From positions 36,105 through 100,104 of the forward strand of contig NZ_BMHV01000013.1 of the NCBI RefSeq assembly GCF_014641495.1: a stretch of 64,000 bases of DNA. The letters run 5' to 3'. A program made the translations under genes and the position numbers. Of this stretch, positions 47,540 through 56,824 are shown in pieces. Each line of letters begins with the position of its first letter. Positions within the stretch are counted from its first letter, which is position 1. The notes under the pieces were generated by a model. That model searched no databases. It was not told the DNA's origin and was given only the letters and a program-made list of their open reading frames with translations. This stretch comes from Terasakiella brassicae (GTDB taxonomy: Bacteria; Pseudomonadota; Alphaproteobacteria; Rhodospirillales; Terasakiellaceae).

Positions 47540-48151
47540 ATGGGTTCTCGCACACGGATTTTATTGTACTTCATGGTCGCAGCCATTTTTCTGATTGTCG
47601 GCATTACCATGCGCCTGCCACAATTGATGGACGATTCCGGTAGTCAATCCAGCGGCGAAGTCGCCATTGGCGGGGCGTTTGAACTGGTCGACCCAAAAGG
47701 TAATCTCGTAACAGACAAAGACCTGCTGGGATCCTACACGCTTATTAATTTCGGCTATACGTTCTGCCCGGATGTCTGCCCGACAGGCCTGCAAACGGCA
47801 GCAATGGCTTTGGATATGATCCCTCAGGAAAAAATGAACAAAGTCGTTTCCCTGTTCATTACCATCGACCCGGAACGCGACACACCAAAAGTCATGGGTG
47901 AATATACAAAACATTTCCATGAAAGCCTGATTGGGCTCAGCGGATCAACCGAGCAAGTGGCCAAAGCTGCCAAAGCCTATCGCGTCTATTATAAAAAAGT
48001 CGCCGAAGACGGCAAAGCAGCGGATGATTATTTAATGGATCATTCCGCCTTCCAATATCTGGTCGGACCCGATGGTAAATACCTGACCCATTTCCCACAC
48101 GGTATTTCACCGGAAGATATGGCGAAGAAACTGGAAGCCTATATCAAGTGA
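47540..48151 (+). CDS. SCO1/SenC-family copper chaperone
   Basis: 203 aa: an N-terminal membrane anchor (about residues 8-26), then a periplasmic thioredoxin-like domain with the copper-binding CPDVCP (CxxxC) and the distal histidine in DHSAFQYLV. SCO proteins deliver copper to the CuA site of cytochrome c oxidase; some serve N2O reductase or redox stress. It is 16 bp after the TauE/UreH-like gene and its stop overlaps the cobB start (GTGA). Confidence 0.93.
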   Translation: MGSRTRILLYFMVAAIFLIVGITMRLPQLMDDSGSQSSGEVAIGGAFELVDPKGNLVTDKDLLGSYTLINFGYTFCPDVCPTGLQTAAMALDMIPQEKMNKVVSLFITIDPERDTPKVMGEYTKHFHESLIGLSGSTEQVAKAAKAYRVYYKKVAEDGKAADDYLMDHSAFQYLVGPDGKYLTHFPHGISPEDMAKKLEAYIK

Positions 48152-49485
48152 GCACCGGCAAAGGACTGATTATCGCAGCCCCCAATTCCAACAGCGGTAA
48201 GACCTTTATTACATTGGGAACATTGCGCGCCTTGGCCCGTAAAGGCGTATCGGTTTCATCCGCCAAGGTTGGCCCCGATTATATTGACCCGGCCTTTCAT
48301 GGGGCGGCAACAAAACGCCTTTGCCCCAATCTGGACGGCTGGGCCATGCGTGAAGACAGCCTGCATTACCTGTTGGACAATCTTGCCAATCAATCCGACC
48401 TGATTGTGTGTGAAGGGGTGATGGGCCTGTTTGACGGGGCAACCCTGCCCGCCAATTCCCCCTCCAACAAAGACGGAAGCCCTGCCGATATTGCCCGGCG
48501 GACCGGCTGGCCTGTGGTCCTTGTGATTGATGCCAACGCCCAAGCCGCATCAGCCGCCGCCCTGATCCACGGCTTCGCAACCTTTGATAAAGATGTCCAT
48601 ATTAAAGGCGTAATCTTCAACAAAGTCGGTGGTCCGGGGCACGTTCAACTGCTGAAAAACGCCTGTGAAACCCATATCCCGCATATTCAGGTTTTAGGCT
48701 ACGTTCCACGTAAAACCGAACTTGCCCTGCCCGAACGTCATCTTGGTCTTGTTCTGGCAGAAGAACATCCCGAACTGGAAGAATTTTTAAACAAGTCCGC
48801 CGACTTCCTTGAAGACCACATTGATCTGGATAATCTCGTTCAATTGGCAGAAAGCAGCTTTATTCCCAGTGTGTGTGAACGCAATGCGTTCTTTGCTCCA
48901 CTTGGACAACGTATCGCCATTGCCAAAGATAAGGCATATGCCTTTGCCTATCCCGCCCTGCTGGAACATTGGCGGAACGCAGGGGCGGAACTGACGTTTT
49001 TCAGCCCGTTAAAAGACGAAATACCGGATCAAGCCTGTGATGCCATTTATCTGCCCGGCGGCTATCCCGAACTTTACGCCACCACACTGGCCGGGAATGC
49101 TGATTTCCTGAATGCCTTGCGCAACCATCACGACAAAGGCACCCTTATTTTTGGGGAATGCGGCGGCTATATGACCTTGGGTAAAGTTCTGACTGACCGG
49201 GACGGGCGCGCTCACGAAATGGCGGGTATTCTGGATCTGGAAACCTCCTTTGCCAAACGTAAACTTCATCTGGGTTATCGTGATGTTGTGTGCAAAACAG
49301 ACACGCCTTTCGGCGCCATTGGTCATCGCCTGCGCGGGCATGAATTCCATTATGCCACCATCATCAAAGAAAAAGGGACTGCCCTTTTTGAGTGCAAAAA
49401 TGCATCCGGTGTCACACTTGGCCCGTCCGGCTTAACACGCAATAATTGTTTCGGATCGTTCTTTCATTTGATAGATTCGTTCTAA
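48148..49485 (+). CDS. cobB: Cobyrinic acid a,c-diamide synthase (CobB/CbiA)
   Basis: ATP- and glutamine-dependent amidation of the a and c side chains of (hydrogeno)byrinic/cobyrinic acid. 445 aa: P-loop-like start APNSNSGKTFIT, VGPDYIDPAFH, ANAQAASAAALIHGF, then a class I amidotransferase-type domain with LPGGYPE and the cysteine in FGECGGYM, and the late histidine in GHEFHYA. GTG start overlapping the SCO stop. It belongs with cobA and cbiD-cobK to the B12 locus. Confidence 0.93.
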   Translation: MSTGKGLIIAAPNSNSGKTFITLGTLRALARKGVSVSSAKVGPDYIDPAFHGAATKRLCPNLDGWAMREDSLHYLLDNLANQSDLIVCEGVMGLFDGATLPANSPSNKDGSPADIARRTGWPVVLVIDANAQAASAAALIHGFATFDKDVHIKGVIFNKVGGPGHVQLLKNACETHIPHIQVLGYVPRKTELALPERHLGLVLAEEHPELEEFLNKSADFLEDHIDLDNLVQLAESSFIPSVCERNAFFAPLGQRIAIAKDKAYAFAYPALLEHWRNAGAELTFFSPLKDEIPDQACDAIYLPGGYPELYATTLAGNADFLNALRNHHDKGTLIFGECGGYMTLGKVLTDRDGRAHEMAGILDLETSFAKRKLHLGYRDVVCKTDTPFGAIGHRLRGHEFHYATIIKEKGTALFECKNASGVTLGPSGLTRNNCFGSFFHLIDSF

Positions 49486-49582
49486 AAGATAATAGTTTTC
49501 AAAATATTATTTTTATATTACCCTCATCGCATACAGGATAAATCATTTTTATTTATTCTAGCTATATTTAAGGGAGGGGACT

Positions 49583-52084
49583 ATGCGCATGGATGAAGGC
49601 GACATCCTGATCACGTGGGATCGTGCGTTTAATTTGGGCATTGAAGAAATTGATCAAGACCATATTGTCTTAATTGATCTGATTAACGAATTAAACGGAC
49701 ACGTAAAAAACAACGCAGCGCACGACGATATTCAAGATATACTAAACCGTACAGTTACGCATCTCGACATTCATTTCACCCGTGAAAATGACATCATCCG
49801 CCAGTGTCAGCCCAATGCTGAAGGTGAAGAACATATCCGTTTCCATGATGAGACGCTGGTCTATTTCAAAAATATTGCAAAGGCCTATAAATCCGATCCC
49901 AACTCAATAAATATCCGGGATTTACTGCATGCCTTTTATGATCGTCTGATCGACCATATTGTTGATAGCGACTATAAAATGCGCGACGATCTGGAACGGG
50001 TCGGTTTGATTGAATGCGATCATGCCAATCAGTCCTTTATAGAAAGTTTTCTGGATAAATTCCGCCTTACCCACCGTATTGCGGCCCTTGCGGTTATTCC
50101 CTTAGCCATCATGCTTTATTTCGCAGGCGATGCCGTTTTGGAAAAACGGTCCACGGTGCAGGAAATGGAAAAGATCGAACAATTGTCTTCTATGGCAAGT
50201 ATTTTTTCCAACCTTGTCCATGAACTGCAAAAAGAACGCGGTGCCTCTGCCGGTTTTCTGGCCTCCAAGGGGGAGGCTTTCGGTGACGAAGTTAGCGACC
50301 AACGCAAAAACACAGACAGCAAAGCCAGCCGTATCAACGATGCTTTTACAATCGGTGAACAACTCGGATTAACAAAAGACATCAAACGAATTCGCACCTT
50401 GTTGGACGAACTCCCGCAATGGCGTGAGAAAATATCGGCGCAACAAGTCAGTGTTGCTCAAGAAGTCGGCTATTATTCCGCCCTCAATAGCGCCTTTTTG
50501 AATTCCATTGCCTCCATGTCAAAAATTTCCAGTGATCTGGATCTGTCCAACCAAATCTCGGCATTTGTAAACTTCCTGCAAATTAAAGAACGCGCCGGGA
50601 TTGAACGTGCAAAAGGGGCCGCCGGTTTCGGTAGCGGTCAATTCAGCCCTGCCTTATTAAAAGATTTCATCAGCCTGATTGCCGTGCAGGATACCTATAT
50701 GAACGTTGCCCATTCGTTTGCCACACCAACAGTTGCAGATTTTCTGGACAAGACCATCAGCGGCCCTGCTATCGACAAAGTCAATGAAATGCGCACCGTT
50801 GCGATTGACAGTCAGGTCACTGGTGATCTTAAATCCATTACCGGGCCACAATGGTTCGACACCATTACACAAAAAATCAATCTCTTGAAAAAGACCGAAG
50901 ATTTTATGGCAGAGACCTTGCGGCACTCTGCTGAAACCGTAAAATCCAATGCACATACCAGCTATATCAGCCTGTCTATTTTTGCATTGGCTATTACATT
51001 TGTCCTGATTGTTTTGATGGTCGTCCTTATCCGCAGTGTGGTTGTGCCCCTGAATTCCCTGCGCCATTCCCTCGAACGACTGGAAAAAGGCCAAACGGAA
51101 ACCATGATTGCCGGACGCCATAAGTCGGATTCTATCGGTCAAATGGCCCGTTCAATCCAGCGTTTCAAGGAAAGCATCATCCGCAAAAACATGGCGCAGG
51201 CAAAGCAAGGCATCGAACAAACCATTCGCGAACGCACAAGTGTCCGCCGTTTGCAGATGACCGATATTTTCCGTGACGAAGTGGCCCTTGCCCTGCAACA
51301 GATGGGCGATGCGGCCACTCAATTGGAACATCACGCACAATCCATGTCTGCCGCTACGGAACAATCACGCTCGCAATCAGCAACCGTTGCCTCTGCGGCC
51401 AGTCAGGCCACATCCAACGTGGAAACCGTTGCGGCCGCTGCCGAAGAACTTTCCAGTTCTATTGAGGAAATTTCACGTCAGGTGGTGCATTCTTCCACCA
51501 TTGCAAACGAAGCAAGCGGAACGGCTCGCCAGGCCAGACAGACCATTCAAGGTCTGGCAGATGGGGCCCAGCAAATCGGTGAAGTTGTTCAAATGATTAC
51601 CGATATCGCCGAACAAACCAATCTTCTGGCCCTGAACGCAACCATCGAAGCGGCACGCGCGGGCGTTGCGGGTAAAGGGTTTGCTGTTGTGGCTTCCGAA
51701 GTGAAAAACCTGGCAAACCAGACCGCCAAAGCAACCAATGACATCACCCGTCAAATCACCACCATTCAGTCCGATACCATGCGCGCTGTCGAAGCCATTG
51801 CCGGTGTCACACAAACGATTGAAGAAATGAACGATGTCACCACAACGGTTAGCTCGGCAGTTGATCAACAGGGCAGTGCAACCCGCGAAATTAGTCAGAA
51901 CGTGAATGAAGCGGCAACCGGCACCCGGGATGTTTCCGACAATATCGAAGGTGTCGCCCAAGCCAATGAAGAGACCGGGCGTATGTCCGAAGAAGTCTTT
52001 GTTTCCGCGAAGCTTGTTGCCGATAATACCCATAAACTTGAAAGTAAGATCAAAACCTATCTTCAAGATATGGCGAGTGCCTAA
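49583..52084 (+). CDS. Hemerythrin-NIT-HAMP methyl-accepting chemotaxis protein
   Basis: 833-aa chemoreceptor with two sensory domains. Residues 8-135 are a bacteriohemerythrin carrying the whole di-iron set H27, H64, E68, H84, H88, H125 and D130, placed before the first membrane helix (about 165-183), hence cytoplasmic. Between TM1 and TM2 (about 460-483) is a NIT (nitrate/nitrite-sensing) domain: [30 protein letters not shown], a linker and an MCP signalling domain follow ([16 protein letters not shown] hairpin tip). Oxygen or NO sensing inside and nitrate or nitrite outside is inferred. A strong SD (AGGGAGGGGA) precedes the ATG. Single gene ended by a terminator at 52097. Confidence 0.93.
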   Translation: MRMDEGDILITWDRAFNLGIEEIDQDHIVLIDLINELNGHVKNNAAHDDIQDILNRTVTHLDIHFTRENDIIRQCQPNAEGEEHIRFHDETLVYFKNIAKAYKSDPNSINIRDLLHAFYDRLIDHIVDSDYKMRDDLERVGLIECDHANQSFIESFLDKFRLTHRIAALAVIPLAIMLYFAGDAVLEKRSTVQEMEKIEQLSSMASIFSNLVHELQKERGASAGFLASKGEAFGDEVSDQRKNTDSKASRINDAFTIGEQLGLTKDIKRIRTLLDELPQWREKISAQQVSVAQEVGYYSALNSAFLNSIASMSKISSDLDLSNQISAFVNFLQIKERAGIERAKGAAGFGSGQFSPALLKDFISLIAVQDTYMNVAHSFATPTVADFLDKTISGPAIDKVNEMRTVAIDSQVTGDLKSITGPQWFDTITQKINLLKKTEDFMAETLRHSAETVKSNAHTSYISLSIFALAITFVLIVLMVVLIRSVVVPLNSLRHSLERLEKGQTETMIAGRHKSDSIGQMARSIQRFKESIIRKNMAQAKQGIEQTIRERTSVRRLQMTDIFRDEVALALQQMGDAATQLEHHAQSMSAATEQSRSQSATVASAASQATSNVETVAAAAEELSSSIEEISRQVVHSSTIANEASGTARQARQTIQGLADGAQQIGEVVQMITDIAEQTNLLALNATIEAARAGVAGKGFAVVASEVKNLANQTAKATNDITRQITTIQSDTMRAVEAIAGVTQTIEEMNDVTTTVSSAVDQQGSATREISQNVNEAATGTRDVSDNIEGVAQANEETGRMSEEVFVSAKLVADNTHKLESKIKTYLQDMASA

Positions 52085-52089
52085 AACAT

Positions 52090-53313
52090 TTATAGAGACT
52101 GCCTGTGTTGAGCTTCACGCAGGCAGTCTTCTTTTTCTGCCCGACATCCCCCGCCACACCACCAATCTTCTATTTCTTTGAGAACTGCCCCCATCCGGGG
52201 TCCGGCTGTAAAGCCACAGGCCAATAAATCAGCCCCTTGTATCGGAAAAACAACTGGGTCAGCCTGCCATTGATCAATCAGGGCAATCACCTGTTGTTCA
52301 CGCGGACCAATGCCGCTGAACCCTTTTTCTGCCCAATATAAAAACAACTGATCGCGCGCAGCAATCGCCCCGTTGCGATAGAGAAAACAACGCAGTTCAT
52401 CTTGCCCTTTCATCGGGTCAAGCATGGTTTCGCTACATCGCGCCGTCCGCAAACGCTTCTCAGCCGCCTTGGACAAGCGAAACCGTTTTGCCACCGCTGT
52501 TATCACATGCGGATCATTTGGCAGCAAACAGGCCAAGCGACGCAGTCCATCCGGCTGATCTTCAAAGGCACATAACATTTCAAGCTGAGGGCGCGTTAAA
52601 ACATCAGGAATGATCTTTTGAAGAATGTCATGCCTGATCATCATATCCACCCATTTTGCCGGGCGCGGCGCTTCCAGTAATCGTAAAAATTCTTGCGAAA
52701 TCCGTTCCCCGGACAGCTGTTTTAATCCTTCCGCCAGTTTCTCGCAGGCTTGCAATCCTTCGGGATCTATCGTTGTTTTTCCATAATAGGCATTAAAACG
52801 AAAAAACCGCAGCAGGCGGAGGTAATCTTCGCGAATACGATCTTGCGCCCCCCCAATAAAACGGACACGTCCTGCCTTTAAATCTTCCTGCCCGTCAAAC
52901 GGATCATAAAGCGTTCCGTCTGCATCAAGGCTCATGGCATTAAAGGTAAAGTCGCGCCGTTTGGCATCTTCCAGCCAGTCTTCACAAAAGGCAACCGTCG
53001 CGCGCCGTCCATCGGTGGAAACATCCGAACGCAATGTGGTAATTTCAAAAGAACGCCCCTCACAAACCGCCGTAATCGTGCCATGTTCAATGCCGGTTGC
53101 AATCGCCTTAATATCGTTCTGTTTCAACAAATCGAGAACAGTTTGCGGCATCTCAGGTGTTGCGATATCGATATCATTAATCGGTTTTCGCAAAAGCGCA
53201 TCGCGCACACACCCCCCGACATAACGGGCCGGACGACCACGCGCGCCCAAAACATTCATCACACGTCTGCTGGCAGGATCGCAAAACCAATCCTGATTGA
53301 TAATATCAAGCAT
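52090..53313 (-). CDS. cca: CCA tRNA nucleotidyltransferase / poly(A) polymerase family
   Basis: Class II nucleotidyltransferase of 407 aa. Seen: RYVGGCVRDALL, the metal-binding NDIDIATP, RRDFTFNAMSLDADG, DPFDGQEDL, and IREDYLRLLRFFRF, the order found in tRNA CCA-adding enzymes of alphaproteobacteria. A poly(A) polymerase cannot be fully excluded, but CCA addition is most likely. It begins 2 bp after the small membrane-protein gene, so it is cotranscribed with the Nudix/DUF1285 string. Confidence 0.92.
   Translation of the reverse strand: MLDIINQDWFCDPASRRVMNVLGARGRPARYVGGCVRDALLRKPINDIDIATPEMPQTVLDLLKQNDIKAIATGIEHGTITAVCEGRSFEITTLRSDVSTDGRRATVAFCEDWLEDAKRRDFTFNAMSLDADGTLYDPFDGQEDLKAGRVRFIGGAQDRIREDYLRLLRFFRFNAYYGKTTIDPEGLQACEKLAEGLKQLSGERISQEFLRLLEAPRPAKWVDMMIRHDILQKIIPDVLTRPQLEMLCAFEDQPDGLRRLACLLPNDPHVITAVAKRFRLSKAAEKRLRTARCSETMLDPMKGQDELRCFLYRNGAIAARDQLFLYWAEKGFSGIGPREQQVIALIDQWQADPVVFPIQGADLLACGFTAGPRMGAVLKEIEDWWCGGGCRAEKEDCLREAQHRQSL
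52097..52137 (+). terminator. Intrinsic terminator of chemoreceptor gene, inside cca 3' end
   Basis: GACTGCCTG (52097-52105) and CAGGCAGTC (52120-52128) form a 9-bp stem followed by TTCTTTTTC on the plus strand. It lies within the last codons of the convergent cca gene, so the same bases are coding on one strand and a terminator on the other. Confidence 0.8.
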
Positions 53314-53315
53314 TG

Positions 53316-53594
53316 TTATTCGTCACGAATGATATGACCGGGGACAACTTTACCATCTCGAAAGACCGGTGGCTGGTAAACCCCGCCCGGCTTTTCCCCA
53401 TCCATCACATTAAAGAAGACAAGTCCGATCCCCATCAAAACCACACCGAGCCCGAACAACCGTAACCACGGTCCTTTGGTTAAATCGATATGATGGGCTT
53501 CCTCGCCTGCCTTTTTTTTATGATACAGTTTCCAGACCAGATAAAGCGCGGTCGGAAAGGCCAATGGAAGAATATATTGCAGCAAAAAGCGCAT
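53316..53594 (-). CDS. Small membrane protein, DUF6111-like
   Basis: 92 aa with two predicted helices (about residues 4-21 and 44-63), a basic loop between (YHKKK) and a polar C-terminal tail. It resembles the DUF6111 proteins found between Nudix and cca genes in other alphaproteobacteria, but I base this on memory of the pattern only. Function unknown. Its start touches the Nudix stop (1-bp overlap), so coupled translation. Confidence 0.75.
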   Translation of the reverse strand: MRFLLQYILPLAFPTALYLVWKLYHKKKAGEEAHHIDLTKGPWLRLFGLGVVLMGIGLVFFNVMDGEKPGGVYQPPVFRDGKVVPGHIIRDE

Positions 53595-54238
53595 TATTTA
53601 ACACCTGACAAAACATCATAAAAATTTCGGAGCATCCCGGCTGTTGCCCCCCAGATATAATAATCGTTATAGGGCATCGCCCAAAAATAACGTCTTTTCC
53701 CCATAAAAATACGTGAACATTTTTGATGGTTGCCCGGATCCATTAAAAAGGGCAACGGGACCTCAAAGACCTCGGCAACTTCATGGTCATCCGGGTCCGT
53801 CGGGTAAGGGAAATCCACCAGACCGACGATGGGCGTCACCCGAAATCCCGTGCGCGTCACATAATCGTTTAATTGCCCGATCACCTGAATATATCGGTCC
53901 GGCAGGCCGACTTCTTCTTCGGTTTCGCGCAGGGCGGCATGCGCTGCCGTTTCGTCGTCTTCCTCGGTATGGCCACCGGGGAAACTGATCTGACCGGGAT
54001 GATTGTTTAAATGGTCGGTTCTTTTGGTAAACAGGACACTCAGTTCATCATGGCGTTTAATGATGGGAACGAGAACGGCTGCGGCACGATTATCCGGTTT
54101 CGGTCGAAACCCATTAAGATCATGGTCCCCGCGAATATCCTGAGGGTCGGGCTGATACGATGCAAAAAAATCGCGCAAACTTTCTGGCGTTAATCCTCGT
54201 CCAATTGTCCCAGTGGGAAAAATTCGTTGTTGCTCCAT
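53594..54238 (-). CDS. Nudix hydrolase, CoA pyrophosphatase-like (NudL)
   Basis: 214 aa with a complete Nudix box, GGHTEEDDETAAHAALRETEEEVGL (positions about 97-121), and upstream LFTKRTDHLNNHPGQISFPG, the UPF0035/CoA-binding motif of NudL-type coenzyme A diphosphatases. Expected to cleave CoA and its derivatives. The chosen ATG overlaps the 3' end of the DUF1285 gene by 49 bp; a later start cannot be excluded. Confidence 0.9.
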   Translation of the reverse strand: MEQQRIFPTGTIGRGLTPESLRDFFASYQPDPQDIRGDHDLNGFRPKPDNRAAAVLVPIIKRHDELSVLFTKRTDHLNNHPGQISFPGGHTEEDDETAAHAALRETEEEVGLPDRYIQVIGQLNDYVTRTGFRVTPIVGLVDFPYPTDPDDHEVAEVFEVPLPFLMDPGNHQKCSRIFMGKRRYFWAMPYNDYYIWGATAGMLRNFYDVLSGVK

Positions 54239-54735
54239 ATTCCGAAATACACTTCCCCATCTATTGTTTCTTCAACACCACGATTGACCAATTCATAGAA
54301 AACGGCGCGGTTGATCTTTGCTTCAATGGGAAACATACCTTCCCCCTGACGCAATGTCACGTACGGTGCGGGCTCACCTGTTTTTGAATCATGTTCCACT
54401 CGAATGGGATTGTCCAGCCCAATGGGAACAACTTCATCCACATTTGTGCGCAAAGACAGTTTTTGATCACAGCCACATTCGCATGCAAACAACTCAACGG
54501 CAATAAAGGGGGCATCATCTACGACGATTCTTGCTTTTTCAACCGGGGTTTGCAGCCAATACTCCCCATATTCGTCACGTTTGAGAATACTTGCAAATAA
54601 ACAGACCAATTCTTTGCGCCCAATCGGCCCGCCTTCGTGAAACCACGTGCCGTCTTTTGCAATTTTTATATCAATATCGCCGCACATCGGTTGTGCAGAT
54701 TGCTGCGCATTGGATTGCGCAATCGTACTCATCAT
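54190..54735 (-). CDS. DUF1285 family protein
   Basis: 181-aa soluble protein of a family nearly always placed beside Nudix, cca and moxR-DUF58 genes in alphaproteobacteria. The family start IDIKIAKDGTWFHEGGPIGRKELVCLFASIL and the end GVEETIDGEVYFGIWSNNEFFPLG are present. Two adjacent CxCxC cysteines (ACECGC) are visible. No enzymatic activity is known. Confidence 0.88.
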   Translation of the reverse strand: MMSTIAQSNAQQSAQPMCGDIDIKIAKDGTWFHEGGPIGRKELVCLFASILKRDEYGEYWLQTPVEKARIVVDDAPFIAVELFACECGCDQKLSLRTNVDEVVPIGLDNPIRVEHDSKTGEPAPYVTLRQGEGMFPIEAKINRAVFYELVNRGVEETIDGEVYFGIWSNNEFFPLGQLDED

Positions 54736-54849
54736 TTCTCGCTCCTCCCCAACTCACCCTTCTTTCACATAAATTCTTCAACAGATCACACATAATTGTT
54801 TGGTTTTCCGTACGTTCGAACCTATCCTTATTTTCAGAGCCGGTTAAAA

Positions 54850-54870
54850 TTGCATTGCTGACAAATGCAA
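54850..54870. promoter_or_regulatory. Inverted repeat upstream of moxR operon
   Basis: TTGCATT (54850-54856) and AATGCAA (54864-54870) are a perfect dyad with a 7-nt spacer in the 185-bp divergent region between DUF1285 and moxR. Operator or leader hairpin; function unknown. Confidence 0.35.
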
Positions 54871-54897
54871 CCACATCTTTGAGATAGGACTTTTATC

Positions 54898-54924
54898 ATG
54901 GCAAAACAAGGATATTTATTGTGA
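54898..54924 (+). CDS. Possible 8-codon leader ORF coupled to moxR
   Basis: ATG GCA ... TTG TGA encodes MAKQGYLL. AGGA eight bases upstream is a good ribosome site, and the TGA overlaps the GTG start of moxR (TTGTGA). It could couple moxR translation to the leader; equally it may be chance, since moxR has its own AAGGA. Confidence 0.3.
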   Translation: MAKQGYLL

Positions 54925-55913
54925 AAGACGACCCAAAAGCCGTTCAAGCCCTTGAAGCTCTCAGCAAACAAATGGCCACGGTGCACCGCGAAGTAAATGC
55001 CATTATCTTCGGTCAGGATCAAGTCATCGAAGAAGCATTGGTCAGTATTTTATCCGGTGGACACGTCCTTTTAATCGGCCTGCCCGGTCTGGGAAAAACC
55101 CGACTGGTTGAAACCTTAGGCACCGTTCTCGGTCTGGATGAACGCCGTGTTCAATTTACACCGGACCTGATGCCCGGTGATATTATCGGGTCCGAGATTT
55201 TAGACGAAGATGACAATGGGAAACGCCATTTCCGTTTTGTCAAAGGTCCGACATTTTGCCAATTGCTCATGGCCGATGAAATTAACCGGGCCAGTCCCCG
55301 CACCCAGTCGGCCTTGCTTCAAGCCATGCAGGAAAAACGCGTTTCCGTTGCAGGGCATTATCATGACCTGCCTCAACCCTTTCACGTTTTGGCCACCCAA
55401 AACCCGCTGGAACAGGAAGGCACCTATCCCCTGCCCGAAGCCCAACTGGATCGTTTTTTCATGGAGATCAACGTCCAATACCCGGAACGTGATGCCGAAC
55501 GCGCTATCTTGATGACCACAACAGGCAACGATAACAAAATCCCCAAACGTATTTGCAGTTCAGCAGAACTCCTTCAGGCACAAAGCCTGTTGCGTGATAT
55601 TCCGGTCGGCGAAAGCGTGGTCGAGGCCATCCTGACACTGGTGCGCGAAGGGCGACCGGAAACCAGTACCTTGAACGATGTGCAAAAACACGTTGCATGG
55701 GGACCGGGACCACGGGCCAGTCAAGCCTTAATGTCCGGCGTACGTGCCCGATGTGTTTTGCACAACCGATTATGCCCGTCCATTGACGATGTCATTGCCT
55801 TGGCGTCCCCGATTTTGCGACATCGCATGGCCTTGAATTTTGCCGCCCGCGCCGAAGGGGTATCGCTGGATACCATCATTGAACACTTAATCACACGGAC
55901 CCTGAACGGATAG
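54921..55913 (+). CDS. MoxR-family AAA+ ATPase
   Basis: 330-aa ATPase with Walker A GLPGLGKTRLVE, Walker B MADEINRASPRTQSALLQAMQE, and NPLEQEGTYPLPEAQLDRF (sensor 1 and MoxR signature). MoxR proteins act as chaperones with VWA-like partners in assembling metal enzymes or in stress tolerance. Starts with GTG at 54921 (AAGGA nine bases upstream). First gene of a four-gene operon: DUF58 14 bp later, then two large membrane proteins with overlapping ends. Confidence 0.93.
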   Translation: MKDDPKAVQALEALSKQMATVHREVNAIIFGQDQVIEEALVSILSGGHVLLIGLPGLGKTRLVETLGTVLGLDERRVQFTPDLMPGDIIGSEILDEDDNGKRHFRFVKGPTFCQLLMADEINRASPRTQSALLQAMQEKRVSVAGHYHDLPQPFHVLATQNPLEQEGTYPLPEAQLDRFFMEINVQYPERDAERAILMTTTGNDNKIPKRICSSAELLQAQSLLRDIPVGESVVEAILTLVREGRPETSTLNDVQKHVAWGPGPRASQALMSGVRARCVLHNRLCPSIDDVIALASPILRHRMALNFAARAEGVSLDTIIEHLITRTLNG

Positions 55914-55927
55914 GATATTACCCAAAG

Positions 55928-56824
55928 ATGACCCCCACCCCCACCATACATCGTGCAGAAGCCGAATGCGCCGGACTACCTGCCTTGTTGGTGGAGGCTG
56001 AACGCGTTGCAGCCACCGTGGCCCAAGGCATTCATGGTCGCAGGCGGCGCGGGCAAGGTGATAACTTCTGGCAATTTCGCCCCTATCAAAGCGGGGAATC
56101 CACCCGCACAATCGACTGGCGACAATCAGCCAAAACCCAACATCATTTTGTCCGCGAATATGAATGGGAAGCCGCCCAAACCGTCTGGTTATGGCGTGAT
56201 CCTTCTGCCTCCATGAATTACAGTTCCTCCCCGGCCCTTGAGAACAAGCGTTATCGGGCGGAATTGATCACATTGGCCCTTGCCTCCCTTCTGCTGCGCG
56301 GTGGCGAACAAATCGCCCTATTGGGAGATGCCAATCCGCCGGGGCGCGGGCGGGCGGCCCTTTATCGCCTCGCCAGCATACTGGAACGTAATCGAAGCGG
56401 AAAAGACACCCTGCAAAGCCTGCCCGAACATGCCCATTTACCCCGCCACGGTGAACTGGTTTTGATCGGTGATTTCCTCTCCCCCTTATCTGAAATAGAA
56501 GAAGCCCTGAAACGCTATAGCCGCCGCCATGTGCGTGGACATATGATCCAAATACTGGATCCGGCCGAAGAAAGCCTTCCTTTTGACGGACGGGTTGAAT
56601 TTCAAGGCTTGGAAAACGAAGGCAGTGCCTATTTCGGCAATGTTGAAACCGTGCGCGAAGCCTACAAGGAACGCTTGAAAGCCCGCCGCCATACTTTAAA
56701 CCTGTTAGCTCATTCCTTGGGATGGAGCTTCCAGCGTCACGACACTTCGCAATCAGCCGCAAGTGCCCTTCTCAATCTTTACCTTTCCATCACACAAGGA
56801 CGGGGGACGCAATGGAAGGGTTAA
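55928..56824 (+). CDS. DUF58 domain protein
   Basis: 298 aa. The DUF58 core is FRPYQSGESTRTIDWRQSAK (near residue 45), preceded by HGRRRRGQG. DUF58 proteins have a VWA-like fold and are the usual partner of MoxR ATPases. No membrane helix is evident, unlike many family members. Its 3' end overlaps the next start by 13 bp. Confidence 0.9.
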   Translation: MTPTPTIHRAEAECAGLPALLVEAERVAATVAQGIHGRRRRGQGDNFWQFRPYQSGESTRTIDWRQSAKTQHHFVREYEWEAAQTVWLWRDPSASMNYSSSPALENKRYRAELITLALASLLLRGGEQIALLGDANPPGRGRAALYRLASILERNRSGKDTLQSLPEHAHLPRHGELVLIGDFLSPLSEIEEALKRYSRRHVRGHMIQILDPAEESLPFDGRVEFQGLENEGSAYFGNVETVREAYKERLKARRHTLNLLAHSLGWSFQRHDTSQSAASALLNLYLSITQGRGTQWKG

